Translations under genes and position numbers: made by a program
NCBI GenBank assembly: GCA_050298035.1
Contig: JBNKTK010000156.1
Span: 1-7,061, forward strand
Length of the DNA: 7,061 nucleotides
Direction of reading: 5' to 3'
Source of the DNA: Gaoshiqia sp050298035
GTDB lineage: Bacteria > Bacteroidota > Bacteroidia > Bacteroidales > Prolixibacteraceae
In this document: piece after piece, positions 1-6,959 of the stretch
Numbering within the stretch: the first letter of the stretch is position 1
How the letters are laid out: every line of letters starts with the position of its first letter
The notes under the pieces: generated by a model
The model's input: the letters and a program-made list of their open reading frames with translations, nothing else
Told to the model about the DNA's origin: nothing
Database searches by the model: none

Positions 1-74
1 TGTCGTACACCCACCCGGGGTGAAATAACCGACAGTCGGATTCTTTCTGTTAACTTTACCTGAAAAATCAGCTT
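1..74. other. Leader upstream of nitroreductase, no gene assigned
   Basis: This stretch precedes the nitroreductase start. It holds a short inverted repeat (CACCC at 8-12, GGGTG at 18-22) and an 11-base palindrome CCGACAGTCGG at 29-39. A TAACTTTAC word near 51 resembles the Bacteroidota -7 element (TAnnTTTG) with one mismatch, but I see no matching TTTG about 19-20 bases upstream, so I do not call a promoter. No Shine-Dalgarno sequence precedes the ATG, which is normal in this phylum. It could include the tail or flank of a gene outside the window. Confidence 0.35.
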
Positions 75-584
75 ATGAACTTTCTGGAACTTGCACAGGC
101 GCGGTATTCAGTCCGCGCGTTTTCCGATAAAGCCGTTGAGCCCGAGAAACTGGCCTATATCATGGAGTGTGCCCGTTATGCCCCCTCGGCCGTGAATTAC
201 CAACCCTGGAAATTTTATGTCGTTAAAAGCCCCGCGGCAAGGGAAAAGATGCAAAAGGTTTATCCGCGTGAGTGGTTCCGGTCGGCCCCGCTGTATATCT
301 TGGCATGCGGCGATTCGAGCCTGTCGTGGAAGCGCAGTTTCGATGGGAAAGACCATCTCGATATTGACGTGGCCATTGCTGTGGAGCATATTTGCCTGGC
401 GGCGATAGGGCAGGAGCTTGGCTCGTGCTGGGTGTGCCATTTCGATGTTGATCTGTGCAAAGAGGAATTCAAGCTGCCTCCAGAGATGGTGCCGGTTGCC
501 GTTATCCCGGTTGGTTACCCGGTGCAGGAACGCAGCCGCTGGTCCGAACGTAAGAATTTGTCGGAAATCATGGAGGTGTTGTAA
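75..584 (+). CDS. Nitroreductase family protein (small, FMN-dependent type)
   Basis: A 169-residue protein of the nitroreductase fold (PF00881 type). Members are usually FMN-containing, NAD(P)H-using homodimeric oxidoreductases in the cytoplasm; the substrate cannot be read from sequence. The N-terminal motif R10-x-S12-x-R14-x-F16 is the classic phosphate and flavin contact of the family. It is followed by A36-P-S38 and N41-Y-Q-P-W45, the second conserved flavin-binding segment. Further on are G116-S-C-W119 and the closing basic stretch R159-K-N-L, matching the usual family end. The length is near that of the compact subgroup (about 170-190 residues), so it looks complete. No signal peptide or membrane segment is visible. 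The ATG at 75 places the R-x-S-x-R motif at the expected distance from the N-terminus. It is convergent with the S9 peptidase and shares no operon in view. Family assignment is firm; the physiological role is unknown. Confidence 0.9.
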   Translation: MNFLELAQARYSVRAFSDKAVEPEKLAYIMECARYAPSAVNYQPWKFYVVKSPAAREKMQKVYPREWFRSAPLYILACGDSSLSWKRSFDGKDHLDIDVAIAVEHICLAAIGQELGSCWVCHFDVDLCKEEFKLPPEMVPVAVIPVGYPVQERSRWSERKNLSEIMEVL

Positions 585-596
585 CCCCGGAGGAAA

Positions 597-852
597 TTCA
601 CCGCAAAGGAATTGGCTCAACACGAAGACACGAAGGAACTATCATTTGGGATTATTTTCTATGTGCCTATGTGGTTCGTATTTCACCGCAAAGGCGCGAA
701 AGAATTGATTTAACACGAAGACACAAAGACACGAAGGAATTATGATTCCGGATTATTTCTATGTGTATTATGTGCCTATGTGGTTTGTATCTCATGGCAG
801 AGTCGCGAAAGAATTGACCCAACACAAAGACACAAAGGCACGAAGGAATTAT
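597..852. repeat. Degenerate direct-repeat array, about 2.6 units (intergenic)
   Basis: Three successive units can be aligned by eye: 597-680, 681-789 and 790-852 (truncated). Each begins with a TTCACCGCAAAGG-like or diverged CTCATGGCAGAG block. In units 2 and 3 this is followed by GCGCGAAAGAATTGA or TCGCGAAAGAATTGA. Then come a run of ACACGAAGACACGAAGGAA-type words and, in units 1 and 2, a GATTATTTTCTATGTG...CCTATGTGGTT(C/T)GTA tail. Unit 2 carries an extra 'ACACAAAG' word and an extra 'TGTATTA' piece relative to unit 1, and unit 3 stops at the S9 terminator. Short open frames cross the region but they are repetitive and have no family signature. From general knowledge, similar CACAAAG/CACGAAGG-rich intergenic repeats occur in many Bacteroidota and other phyla and are sometimes mis-annotated as small proteins. 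Their function is not established. Confidence 0.75.
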
Positions 853-889
853 AAAAAAAAAGATCCGGCCAGCATTTAGGTCGGATCTT
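853..889 (-). terminator. Intrinsic terminator of the S9 peptidase gene
   Basis: Read on the minus strand, AAGATCCGACC pairs with GGCCGGATCTT around an 8-base loop, and the transcript then continues in a run of about nine U residues. The stem is 11 positions with one A-C mismatch. It begins 10 bases after the S9 stop codon. On the plus strand the same hairpin has a G-U pair in place of the mismatch but no U tract, so it would not serve as a typical terminator for the nitroreductase. Confidence 0.85.
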
Positions 890-899
890 CCAGGTTAGC

Positions 900-2795
900 C
901 TATTCGGCGGTCGTTTCTTCCGGAACTTTCTTTAGGTATTTATCCAAAAACTTCAGGATATCGCCATAGCCTTTAATCTCGTTTTCTTTCTTGATAAAAC
1001 CGTGCCCTTCATCGGGGAACACGTCATATTCAACGGGGATATTGTTTTCGCGAATGGCCGCTACAATTTCGTCCGATTCCACTTTTAGCACGCGGGGGTC
1101 GTTTTCGCCCTGCAGCACCATCACCGGGTTTTTAACCTGGTTGGCATGGAACAACGGGGAAATGTTGTACAGACGTACCGAATCTTCGGTAAAAGGATCG
1201 CCCATCTCGTTGTACAGGGCTTTCCGGAACGATTCCCAGTAGGGTGGGATCGATTTCAGGGTCCTTAGCCAGTTGGTAACGCCAAAAATATCAACCCCCA
1301 CGTTAAACTCATCCGGCGCTGATGTCATGGCGGCCATCGTCATAAAACCTCCGTAGCTGCCGCCAATGATGCCGATCTTTTCCCCATCGATGTATTCCTG
1401 TTCCTGTAGCCATTTTTTTCCGGCAATACAGTCTTTCAGGTCTTTGTCGCCGTGGTTTTGGTCGTCCATTTTGAAGAAGGTTTTCCCGTAGCCGCTGCTT
1501 CCTCGGTTATTTACGGCCAACACGGCATAACCATGGTTCACCAGGTATTGGATCAACGCGAAGTAGCCCACGCGTGATTGTCCGCCGGGGCCGCCGTGCA
1601 CCCAAACCAGGGCAGGCACTTTGTTCTTGGCCGATGCGGCTATCGGTTTATAGTAGATGGCCGGGATTTCGAGCCCGTCAAACGATTCGTAGCGGACCAC
1701 TTCGGCCTGTACCAGCTCGTCTGGTTTGATCTCCGGGTTCAGGCTGGAGGTTAACTTTTTCAGTTCACCTGTTTCAATGTCGTACACGTAAATGTTGTTG
1801 GGCGCTTTGGAGGTACCGATTGTCAACCGGAGCAGCTTTTCACTGTCCGAAACGGAAACGGCCACGATATCGCCATCGGGCACCTGCGGAAAATTCACCT
1901 GCTCGCCGGTCGCGTTGTCAGTCACAACCAGGCTGTTTTTTCCGTCTTCGTTGATGGCAATTACCCGGTACTTGTCGTTTTCGCTCAGGTAGCTATACAT
2001 CACGTCCCAGTTGGTTTCGTAAATCACCTGTTTTTCGCCGCTCTCCATGTCGTATTGAACCAGGTAGGCAAATTCTTTACCTACGTCGGTAATGTAGTAA
2101 AAGTACTTGTCGTTTTTGCTGAAACCCGAGCTTTGATATTTCCCCGGCCCGTCGGTGATTTCGGTCATTTGCTTGCTGGCCGTGTCGTACAGGTACAGGT
2201 TGTTTTCGCTGGTTGTTTTCGACTTCGATAGTGCCAGTGTTTTCTCGTCATGCGACAGTCCGGCAACTTCCATTCCTTCATCATTTTGGTAGAACATTTC
2301 GGCCTTCCAGTCGGCAATGGGCATGCGGTATAAATCGAAAAAGCGGGGATCACGTTTATTCGAAACATAGAACATTGCCGTTTTATCATCGTTCCATCCG
2401 CCAAAGCCTGCTTTCTCGTTTTCGGCAGGGGTTAGGTCGGTGGTGGTCCCGTCCGGCTGTAACAGGTAAATGTGGTTGATTTCATTTCCTCCTTTGTCGG
2501 CCGAATAAAGCATCTGGTCTGTCCCGGGGACATAATCGATGGCAAAAAAAGTTTCTTCGTCCGAAAAAGTAATCTGCTTTTTGCTGCTGTCGGCAATGTT
2601 GATTTCGTACAGGTTGAAGATACCTGTTTCATCGCTGCTCACCAGCAATTTGGTCTCATCGTCAGAAAAAGCGCCACCGGCAAAGCGGGTGTTCTGGTAG
2701 AACTGTTCAATGGAATAAAGTTGAGGTGCTTTTGTATCAGTCCGGGCACAGGCAGCCAGGATGATGAAGAGTGCAAGGAAATAGGATTTTCTCAT
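900..2795 (-). CDS. S9 family (prolyl oligopeptidase-like) peptidase, lipoprotein
   Basis: A 631-residue serine peptidase of family S9, which usually cleaves short peptides, often after proline or acyl-amino acids. The N-terminus is a lipoprotein signal with lipobox L13-A-A-C16. The residues after C16 (ARTDTKAP) lack the acidic cluster linked to surface export, so a periplasm-facing lipoprotein is my inference. Residues about 28-350 form a WD40/PD40-like beta-propeller with recurring SxDE(K/T)xL and LYxxD blades. Residues about 370-625 are the alpha/beta-hydrolase domain (PF00326 type). It has oxyanion-region H400-G-G-P-G, N430-R-G-S-S-G-Y-G, nucleophile S480 in G-G-S-Y-G-G-F, aspartate D566 in G-E-N-D-P-R-V and histidine H598 in D-E-G-H-G-F. 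All triad residues are present and the length fits a full enzyme. The ATG at 2795 puts the signal peptide at the very N-terminus. It has its own terminator and appears monocistronic. The natural substrate is unknown. Confidence 0.93.
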   Translation of the reverse strand: MRKSYFLALFIILAACARTDTKAPQLYSIEQFYQNTRFAGGAFSDDETKLLVSSDETGIFNLYEINIADSSKKQITFSDEETFFAIDYVPGTDQMLYSADKGGNEINHIYLLQPDGTTTDLTPAENEKAGFGGWNDDKTAMFYVSNKRDPRFFDLYRMPIADWKAEMFYQNDEGMEVAGLSHDEKTLALSKSKTTSENNLYLYDTASKQMTEITDGPGKYQSSGFSKNDKYFYYITDVGKEFAYLVQYDMESGEKQVIYETNWDVMYSYLSENDKYRVIAINEDGKNSLVVTDNATGEQVNFPQVPDGDIVAVSVSDSEKLLRLTIGTSKAPNNIYVYDIETGELKKLTSSLNPEIKPDELVQAEVVRYESFDGLEIPAIYYKPIAASAKNKVPALVWVHGGPGGQSRVGYFALIQYLVNHGYAVLAVNNRGSSGYGKTFFKMDDQNHGDKDLKDCIAGKKWLQEQEYIDGEKIGIIGGSYGGFMTMAAMTSAPDEFNVGVDIFGVTNWLRTLKSIPPYWESFRKALYNEMGDPFTEDSVRLYNISPLFHANQVKNPVMVLQGENDPRVLKVESDEIVAAIRENNIPVEYDVFPDEGHGFIKKENEIKGYGDILKFLDKYLKKVPEETTAE

Positions 2796-3144
2796 AACTT
2801 TTCTGAATATTTAATAGTTAATGGATTGCGTATTATCTTCTGTTTTAAGCTAAAAATAAAGGAAGTGTTGATGTTTCCTCAGCGCTTCCTTTCCAAATTC
2901 TCATACAAGTTAATGAATATGAATTGAATTGGCATTATTTCGTTCTGTATTTTTTTATGATGAACACAACGGGCTATGGTTTTCGGTTGACAAATGTTTA
3001 TTGATCACGGCAGACTGATAAGCCGCTGTTTCCCTGTTTATGGCAGGCAGATCGCCATTTTTTCAATCAATAAGAGGGGAGGGGAGAGTGGCCTTCAATA
3101 CCCCGACTGAGCTGTTTGCTAAAATGTCGGCAGTTGCCACAACG
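2796..3144. other. Intergenic spacer between S9 peptidase and GH26 terminator
   Basis: This AT-rich spacer should contain the S9 promoter on the minus strand, but I could not find a convincing TTTG/TAnnTTTG pair. Apart from the hairpin at 2858-2892, it holds an 8-base inverted repeat TTATTGAT (2998-3005) and ATCAATAA (3066-3073). These flank a short CGGC...GCCG hairpin (3008-3025). A purine-rich tract, GAGGGGAGGGGAGAG, follows around 3074-3088. No tRNA, rRNA or supported protein gene was recognised. Open frames reaching in from the S9 region are antisense shadows. Confidence 0.5.
2858..2892. other. 13-bp imperfect hairpin upstream of the S9 gene
   Basis: AAAGGAAGTGTTG (2858-2870) pairs with CAGCGCTTCCTTT (2880-2892) around a 9-base loop. 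As plus-strand RNA all 13 positions pair, two as G-U. As minus-strand RNA those two positions become C-A mismatches, but the stem is followed by a U-rich stretch (UUUAUUUUUAG). It lies 62 bases upstream of the S9 start codon. It could be a leader structure of S9, a secondary terminator for readthrough from the GH26 operon, or part of an unrecognised plus-strand RNA. Confidence 0.5.
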
Positions 3145-3181
3145 AAAAAAGGAGGCTGTCCCCAAAGGGTAGCCTCCTTTT
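3145..3181 (-). terminator. Intrinsic terminator of the GH26/PUL operon
   Basis: On the minus strand AAAAGGAGGCT pairs perfectly over 11 bp with AGCCTCCTTTT around a 13-base loop, and the RNA ends in a run of six U residues. The stem starts 20 bases past the GH26 stop codon. The loop itself contains CCC/GGG words that may extend the structure. The plus-strand reading has only four U residues (CCTTTTCTCT), so it is mainly a minus-strand terminator. It marks the end of the probable operon. Confidence 0.9.
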
Positions 3182-3201
3182 CTCTATCATGATATGAATT
3201 G

Positions 3202-4623
3202 TTATTTCAAATCAGGCATTTCGTCACGGGTAATAACAGCATTGTTGTTGATAGCATCCGTCCACCAGGCTGCATTTGCATATTGATGGTCGGTGCTGCT
3301 GAAGTCGGATTCCGAAGTATTGTTCGTACGTTCGTAATCGTACCAGGGCATAAAAAAGGCCCATTTTGCGCCGGCTGACCATTGTGTTGAGATTGTGGCA
3401 GAGCCGCCGCACTCACTCATGGTCACCATTTTGTTCGGGTAACTGTCCTGAATGGCTGAAAACTCAACGGCAATAGCCGAAGCATCCGAATTATTGTAAA
3501 CATCGCGGCCAATAATATCGACATAATTATCGCCCGGATAAAAGGCATTATCTTTGGTTTGCGTTGTCCACACCCAAATCAGGTTATTCAATCCCTCTGT
3601 TTTGAAGTAGTCGAACATGTACTTCCAAAGATTTTTATATGCATCGGCACCATTGGCTCCCCACCAAAACCAGGCCGTACCGTTGGTGTATTCGTAAATG
3701 TTTCCGGCAGCTTCGTGTAACGGTCGCCATATTACAGGAATATTTTTTGCCTGAAGTAGTTTCAGATATCCGGTAATTTTTGCCAAATCTGCTTTCACCA
3801 CAGTATTTTCCCAGGTACCTTCAATTGTCGCATTCGCGGTGTTGAAAGTGGTCTCGGTTGGGGCATAGGTATAAGTTGTTGCCCCTTCAGAAACGGGAAC
3901 CCTCCAGTGCCACCCAGCGGCAACCAAGCCATTATTGCTCCACCAATCCTCCACAACCGTTGTGTTGGAATAATCAATCCAGTTCGCGGGCGACTCGATT
4001 AAATGAATGTAATCGAATGCCGCAATGGCCGGATACTTCCCGGTTTGCAATTTCACCCATTCCGCTTCGTTGATGTTCCAGTTCACATTCGCCATGGTCG
4101 AAGAGAGAATCTTTTCGCCATAATTCGCCAACAGAAAATCGTAAACATTTTGTGCTTCCTGTGACGGGTTCTCCGTGCACAGTGTCGTTGTAATTTCGAT
4201 CGACACGGGAGGAACAGTCGAGAAATGGATGGATATAGCCGGTGCGCCGACTTTGGTGGGTCCCTGGATGACACCCGCGGGAATCACCAATTCGTAGGTA
4301 TTACCTGCCTCCAGCCCGGTTGCTGTTATTGTAACCCTGGTCAGCGACGTTGAAACGCTGCTTACCGTTGCATTTCCCATTGTAATTGAACTGTGTCCTG
4401 CCGATGGCGAGGTTACGTTCTGATCAAAGGTTAGTACAATACTGATATCACCTGCCGCAACATTACTGGCTCCATCTGCCGGATCGGAACTTACCAAGGC
4501 AGGGGCATCCAGCGTGGGGACGTCATTATTGCCGTCCCCATCGCCGCATGCTGTCACTATTACTAATAGAACCAGTAGCAAACCAAAACTCGAATAGAAA
4601 AATTTGTGTGTTATTCTGGTCAT
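3202..4623 (-). CDS. GH26 family glycoside hydrolase, probable beta-1,4-mannanase lipoprotein
   Basis: A 473-residue retaining glycoside hydrolase of family 26, most likely an endo-beta-1,4-mannanase. Other GH26 activities (mixed-linkage glucanase, beta-1,3-xylanase, mannobiohydrolase) cannot be excluded. The N-terminus is a lipoprotein signal ending V-T-A-C26, followed by GDGDGNND, an acidic stretch consistent with surface display. Residues about 38-137 are a Big_5-type Ig-like domain (S-x-D-P-A-D-G-A-x-N-V and the L-x-A-G-N-T-Y-E-L-V-I motif), probably a spacer. The catalytic (beta/alpha)8 domain covers about 152-465. It shows G237-W-H-W, the acid/base E304 in W-R-P-L-H-E, W318-F-W-W-G, and the nucleophile E404 in T-M-S-E-C-G. 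The end V-I-T-R-D-E-M-P is typical of the family. The gene starts 11 bases after the stop of the IPT/TIG gene on the same strand and is followed by a strong terminator, so it is probably the last gene of the operon. Catalytic residues are intact. Confidence 0.92.
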   Translation of the reverse strand: MTRITHKFFYSSFGLLLVLLVIVTACGDGDGNNDVPTLDAPALVSSDPADGASNVAAGDISIVLTFDQNVTSPSAGHSSITMGNATVSSVSTSLTRVTITATGLEAGNTYELVIPAGVIQGPTKVGAPAISIHFSTVPPVSIEITTTLCTENPSQEAQNVYDFLLANYGEKILSSTMANVNWNINEAEWVKLQTGKYPAIAAFDYIHLIESPANWIDYSNTTVVEDWWSNNGLVAAGWHWRVPVSEGATTYTYAPTETTFNTANATIEGTWENTVVKADLAKITGYLKLLQAKNIPVIWRPLHEAAGNIYEYTNGTAWFWWGANGADAYKNLWKYMFDYFKTEGLNNLIWVWTTQTKDNAFYPGDNYVDIIGRDVYNNSDASAIAVEFSAIQDSYPNKMVTMSECGGSATISTQWSAGAKWAFFMPWYDYERTNNTSESDFSSTDHQYANAAWWTDAINNNAVITRDEMPDLK

Positions 4624-4634
4624 TCAATTAATCG

Positions 4635-6935
4635 TTAATTTGTAATAACTGACACTTTCGAGATAATCAGGTTTTGTCCCTGGATTACCAGCGCTGTTTC
4701 GGACCAGCCATCACTTGTATTTAAAATGTGATCAAGAAAATCACTTGTCAGCTCCATTTCATATGAAGTTTGCGAAACATCGCTAAACTCACGGATAGCA
4801 CCTTGCTGTGCCCAGTTGGCGTCATTAATCTGCAATTGTCCTGAGCCGGTTACGGTGAAATAGAACTTGAGGATCGAACCAGCAGGTATGTCCTGAAACG
4901 AAGCTTTATATAACCGGAATGCCCCACCATCTGCTTCACCGGTCCACGAGCCCAGGTCGTGGGTATCGCCCATGATCACTGTTTCGCTGGAAGATCCTCC
5001 GGTGACAATAATCGATACTTTGGAGATGATCAGGTTTTGTCCCTGGATAACTAAAGCTGTTTCCGACCAGCCATCATTCGTATTTAGTATGTGATTTAGA
5101 AAATCACTTGTCAGTTCCATTTCATATGAAGTTTGCGAAACATCACTAAATTCACGGATAGCACCTTGCTGAGCCCAATTGGCATCATTGATCTGCATTT
5201 GTCCGTAGCCGGTTACGGTGAAGTAGAACTTCAGTGTAGCACCAGCCGGAACATCTGAAAAAGCTGATTTGTAGAGTCGGAAAGCCCCGCCATCTGCCTC
5301 ACCTGTCCACGAGCCCAGGTCATGAATATCACTCATAATCACCGTTTCGGTAGTTCCGGAACCAATAACCGGAATTGTGTATGACACACTGCCGTTTGAA
5401 GAGATTAGGGTCAGTTCTGTATTACCTCCGGCGGTACCGGGTATCAACACATAAAGTGTCGTTCCCTGGAGAATGTATTGAGTTGAACTTCCGTTAACCT
5501 GTACATCCGTTAATTTATCTTCATTCTTCACCTCTACCGTAAGTATTGTACCTGCATCGGTTTCAGTATCAGGAAGTGTCGGGATGTAACAGAATTCCGG
5601 TTTATCAACGGTTAACGACGGAGCGCTAACAGTTTCGCCATTGGCCATTGTCAAGGTCAATTCTCCGGATTCAGCATCAACCGGTACTGTTAAGGCAATG
5701 CTTGTGCCTGACGAAGGAGTTACTTCAACGGTTAAGCCACCTGCAAAAGTTACAGAAGTCACCAGGTCAAGATTTGTACCCGTCAGGGTTACATCACTGC
5801 CGGCCGAAACGGGTGAAGGATTGTATGCTGTTACCTCCGGTTTCTGAGTAGCAATGGCAACAGAAACCGTTTTTCCGCTTGCGGTATTAAGCACCAGGTC
5901 GCCACTGGTAGCGGCATCGGGCATGACTAAGGTGATTTTATCCGTCGCAACCGAAGATGGCGTGACTTCATTCTCAACACCCGGGAAAATGGCAGAGGTT
6001 ACCAAGTCCATATTTACTCCCGAAATGGTAATCAGGTCTCCACCACGCAAACCGGTTACAGGAGTAGCTGACAGTTCAGTAGGGACAGCCATCGTAATTT
6101 GGGCAACAGGAACAACGACTCCTGAAAAAGCAATCATATTCGCGGTTCCATCTGTGGTTCCCGAAGGTAGGGTAAACGTTAATGTATTATCACTAACTGT
6201 AAAATCGATGGTGTCGTTATTGGCCAGTACAACAGACTCAACCAAATCCAAATCGGCTCCGGAAACAGCTACTTCATCTCCCGGCTTTTTATTTGTTAGT
6301 TCGGCTACCGAAGTGACCGACGGAAGGGTTACCTGTAAAGCTTCTTCCGATTCCAATTCTACAGGGATTGTTGCTGTATCGGCTAGCATAATTGTACCGG
6401 TTTGTGCCTCTTTGGGGACAACGAGCGCAATTTTTGCACGTTCCCAGGTTGTAAAGTCCTTGGACATCACCGTCACATTATCGGCAAAAACCACCTTTTG
6501 AATCAGGTTCAGGTAATCACCTTCGATGGTAAGTGTAGCGCCTGCTTTTACCGGATTCGGTGAAATCTTGGAAATTGAAATCGGTTCAATGTAAGTTAAT
6601 AAGGTCTTGGATGTAATTACACCATCAGGATAATTTAACTTGACAAATCCTTCAGCAGCGTTTTGTGGGATAGTCACTTTGATTTTCTCACTGCTGACTA
6701 CCTCAATATCCGTGATCTCAATATTGTCGGGGAGAATGACACTGGTTACTTTGTCCAGGTTCCGGCCGACAAAAGTAAGATCGCTGCCTCTTAGTGCCGG
6801 GCTGGGCCCGTATGCTTCCAGGATCACTTGTCCTGAACCCGGTCCCTCATCGTCATCCGAGCAAGCTGTAAAAGTCACTGTCAGAAATGCCAGTAGCAAT
6901 ACAATCCATTGGTTCAATTTTATATGTTGCTTCAT
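4635..6935 (-). CDS. IPT/TIG-repeat surface lipoprotein, probable glycan-binding protein
   Basis: A 766-residue protein numbered from the ATG at 6935. A TTG nine bases upstream is in frame and would add three residues, but the ATG fits the signal peptide better. The signal ends T-F-T-A-C25, followed by SDDDEG, a strong surface-export-type acidic tail. Five IPT/TIG Ig-like domains follow at about 37-115, 118-200, 203-282, 284-365 and 366-444, each with a G-x-D/N-L-x-x-V-x-S-V-x-F/L core. A diverged sixth lies at about 446-525. The C-terminus holds two nearly identical modules (530-650 and 651-766) rich in aromatics (W543, W587, W623 and W664, W708, W744). The layout matches surface glycan-binding proteins of Bacteroidota PULs, where Ig domains form a stalk and the distal C-terminal domain binds polysaccharide. 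Beta-mannan as ligand is inferred only from the adjacent GH26. No catalytic motif is seen. It lies between a probable second binding protein and the GH26 gene in one transcription unit. Confidence 0.85.
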   Translation of the reverse strand: MKQHIKLNQWIVLLLAFLTVTFTACSDDDEGPGSGQVILEAYGPSPALRGSDLTFVGRNLDKVTSVILPDNIEITDIEVVSSEKIKVTIPQNAAEGFVKLNYPDGVITSKTLLTYIEPISISKISPNPVKAGATLTIEGDYLNLIQKVVFADNVTVMSKDFTTWERAKIALVVPKEAQTGTIMLADTATIPVELESEEALQVTLPSVTSVAELTNKKPGDEVAVSGADLDLVESVVLANNDTIDFTVSDNTLTFTLPSGTTDGTANMIAFSGVVVPVAQITMAVPTELSATPVTGLRGGDLITISGVNMDLVTSAIFPGVENEVTPSSVATDKITLVMPDAATSGDLVLNTASGKTVSVAIATQKPEVTAYNPSPVSAGSDVTLTGTNLDLVTSVTFAGGLTVEVTPSSGTSIALTVPVDAESGELTLTMANGETVSAPSLTVDKPEFCYIPTLPDTETDAGTILTVEVKNEDKLTDVQVNGSSTQYILQGTTLYVLIPGTAGGNTELTLISSNGSVSYTIPVIGSGTTETVIMSDIHDLGSWTGEADGGAFRLYKSAFSDVPAGATLKFYFTVTGYGQMQINDANWAQQGAIREFSDVSQTSYEMELTSDFLNHILNTNDGWSETALVIQGQNLIISKVSIIVTGGSSSETVIMGDTHDLGSWTGEADGGAFRLYKASFQDIPAGSILKFYFTVTGSGQLQINDANWAQQGAIREFSDVSQTSYEMELTSDFLDHILNTSDGWSETALVIQGQNLIISKVSVITN
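4638..5348 (-). repeat. Tandem in-gene duplication of a C-terminal carbohydrate-binding-like module
   Basis: Two direct copies (4986-5348 and 4638-4985) encode units with a 121-residue period at the end of the IPT/TIG protein. Over the 112 residues from E-T-V-I-M to I-S-K-V-S, I count 12 differences, about 89% identity. The middle, from Q-I-N-D-A-N-W through T-S-D-F-L, is unchanged between copies. At the DNA level there are many silent changes but also long identical stretches, including one of about 28 bases around 4756-4783 and 5119-5146. A G-G-S-S-S linker joins the copies. Conserved tryptophans and the pattern of beta strands suggest beta-sandwich binding modules, but I cannot name the family. 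Confidence 0.9.
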
Positions 6936-6959
6936 TTTTTTCAATTTTTGTTAGGTTGA

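Noticed and set aside
29..57. Promoter with palindromic operator before the nitroreductase
   Set aside because: CCGACAGTCGG is only 11 bases, and the TAACTTTAC word lacks a matching upstream TTTG element. The evidence is too weak.
108..623. 171-codon minus-strand open frame over the nitroreductase
   Set aside because: It is antisense to a gene with intact flavin-binding motifs, and its translation has no family features. It is a shadow frame.
418..708. 96-codon plus-strand frame running from the nitroreductase into the repeat
   Set aside because: The first half is an out-of-frame reading of the nitroreductase and the second half is repeat sequence. Such repeat-derived peptides are commonly spurious.
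597..852. Possible CRISPR array
   Set aside because: Units are long (about 85-109 bp), degenerate and adjacent with no unique spacers of constant size, and no cas gene is near.
2472..2927. 151-codon plus-strand open frame crossing the S9 start
   Set aside because: Most of it is antisense to the S9 propeller and signal peptide, with no recognisable domain. The S9 gene is well supported.
3074..3088. G-quadruplex in the GAGGGGAGGGGAGAG tract
   Set aside because: There are only two runs of three or more G. Four are needed for a standard quadruplex, so at most a weak two-layer form is possible.
5854..6501. 215-codon open frame on the plus strand
   Set aside because: It lies fully antisense to the IPT/TIG gene, whose protein has clear repeated domains. 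The plus-strand translation is rich in S, T and V as a mirror of that composition and shows no family motif.
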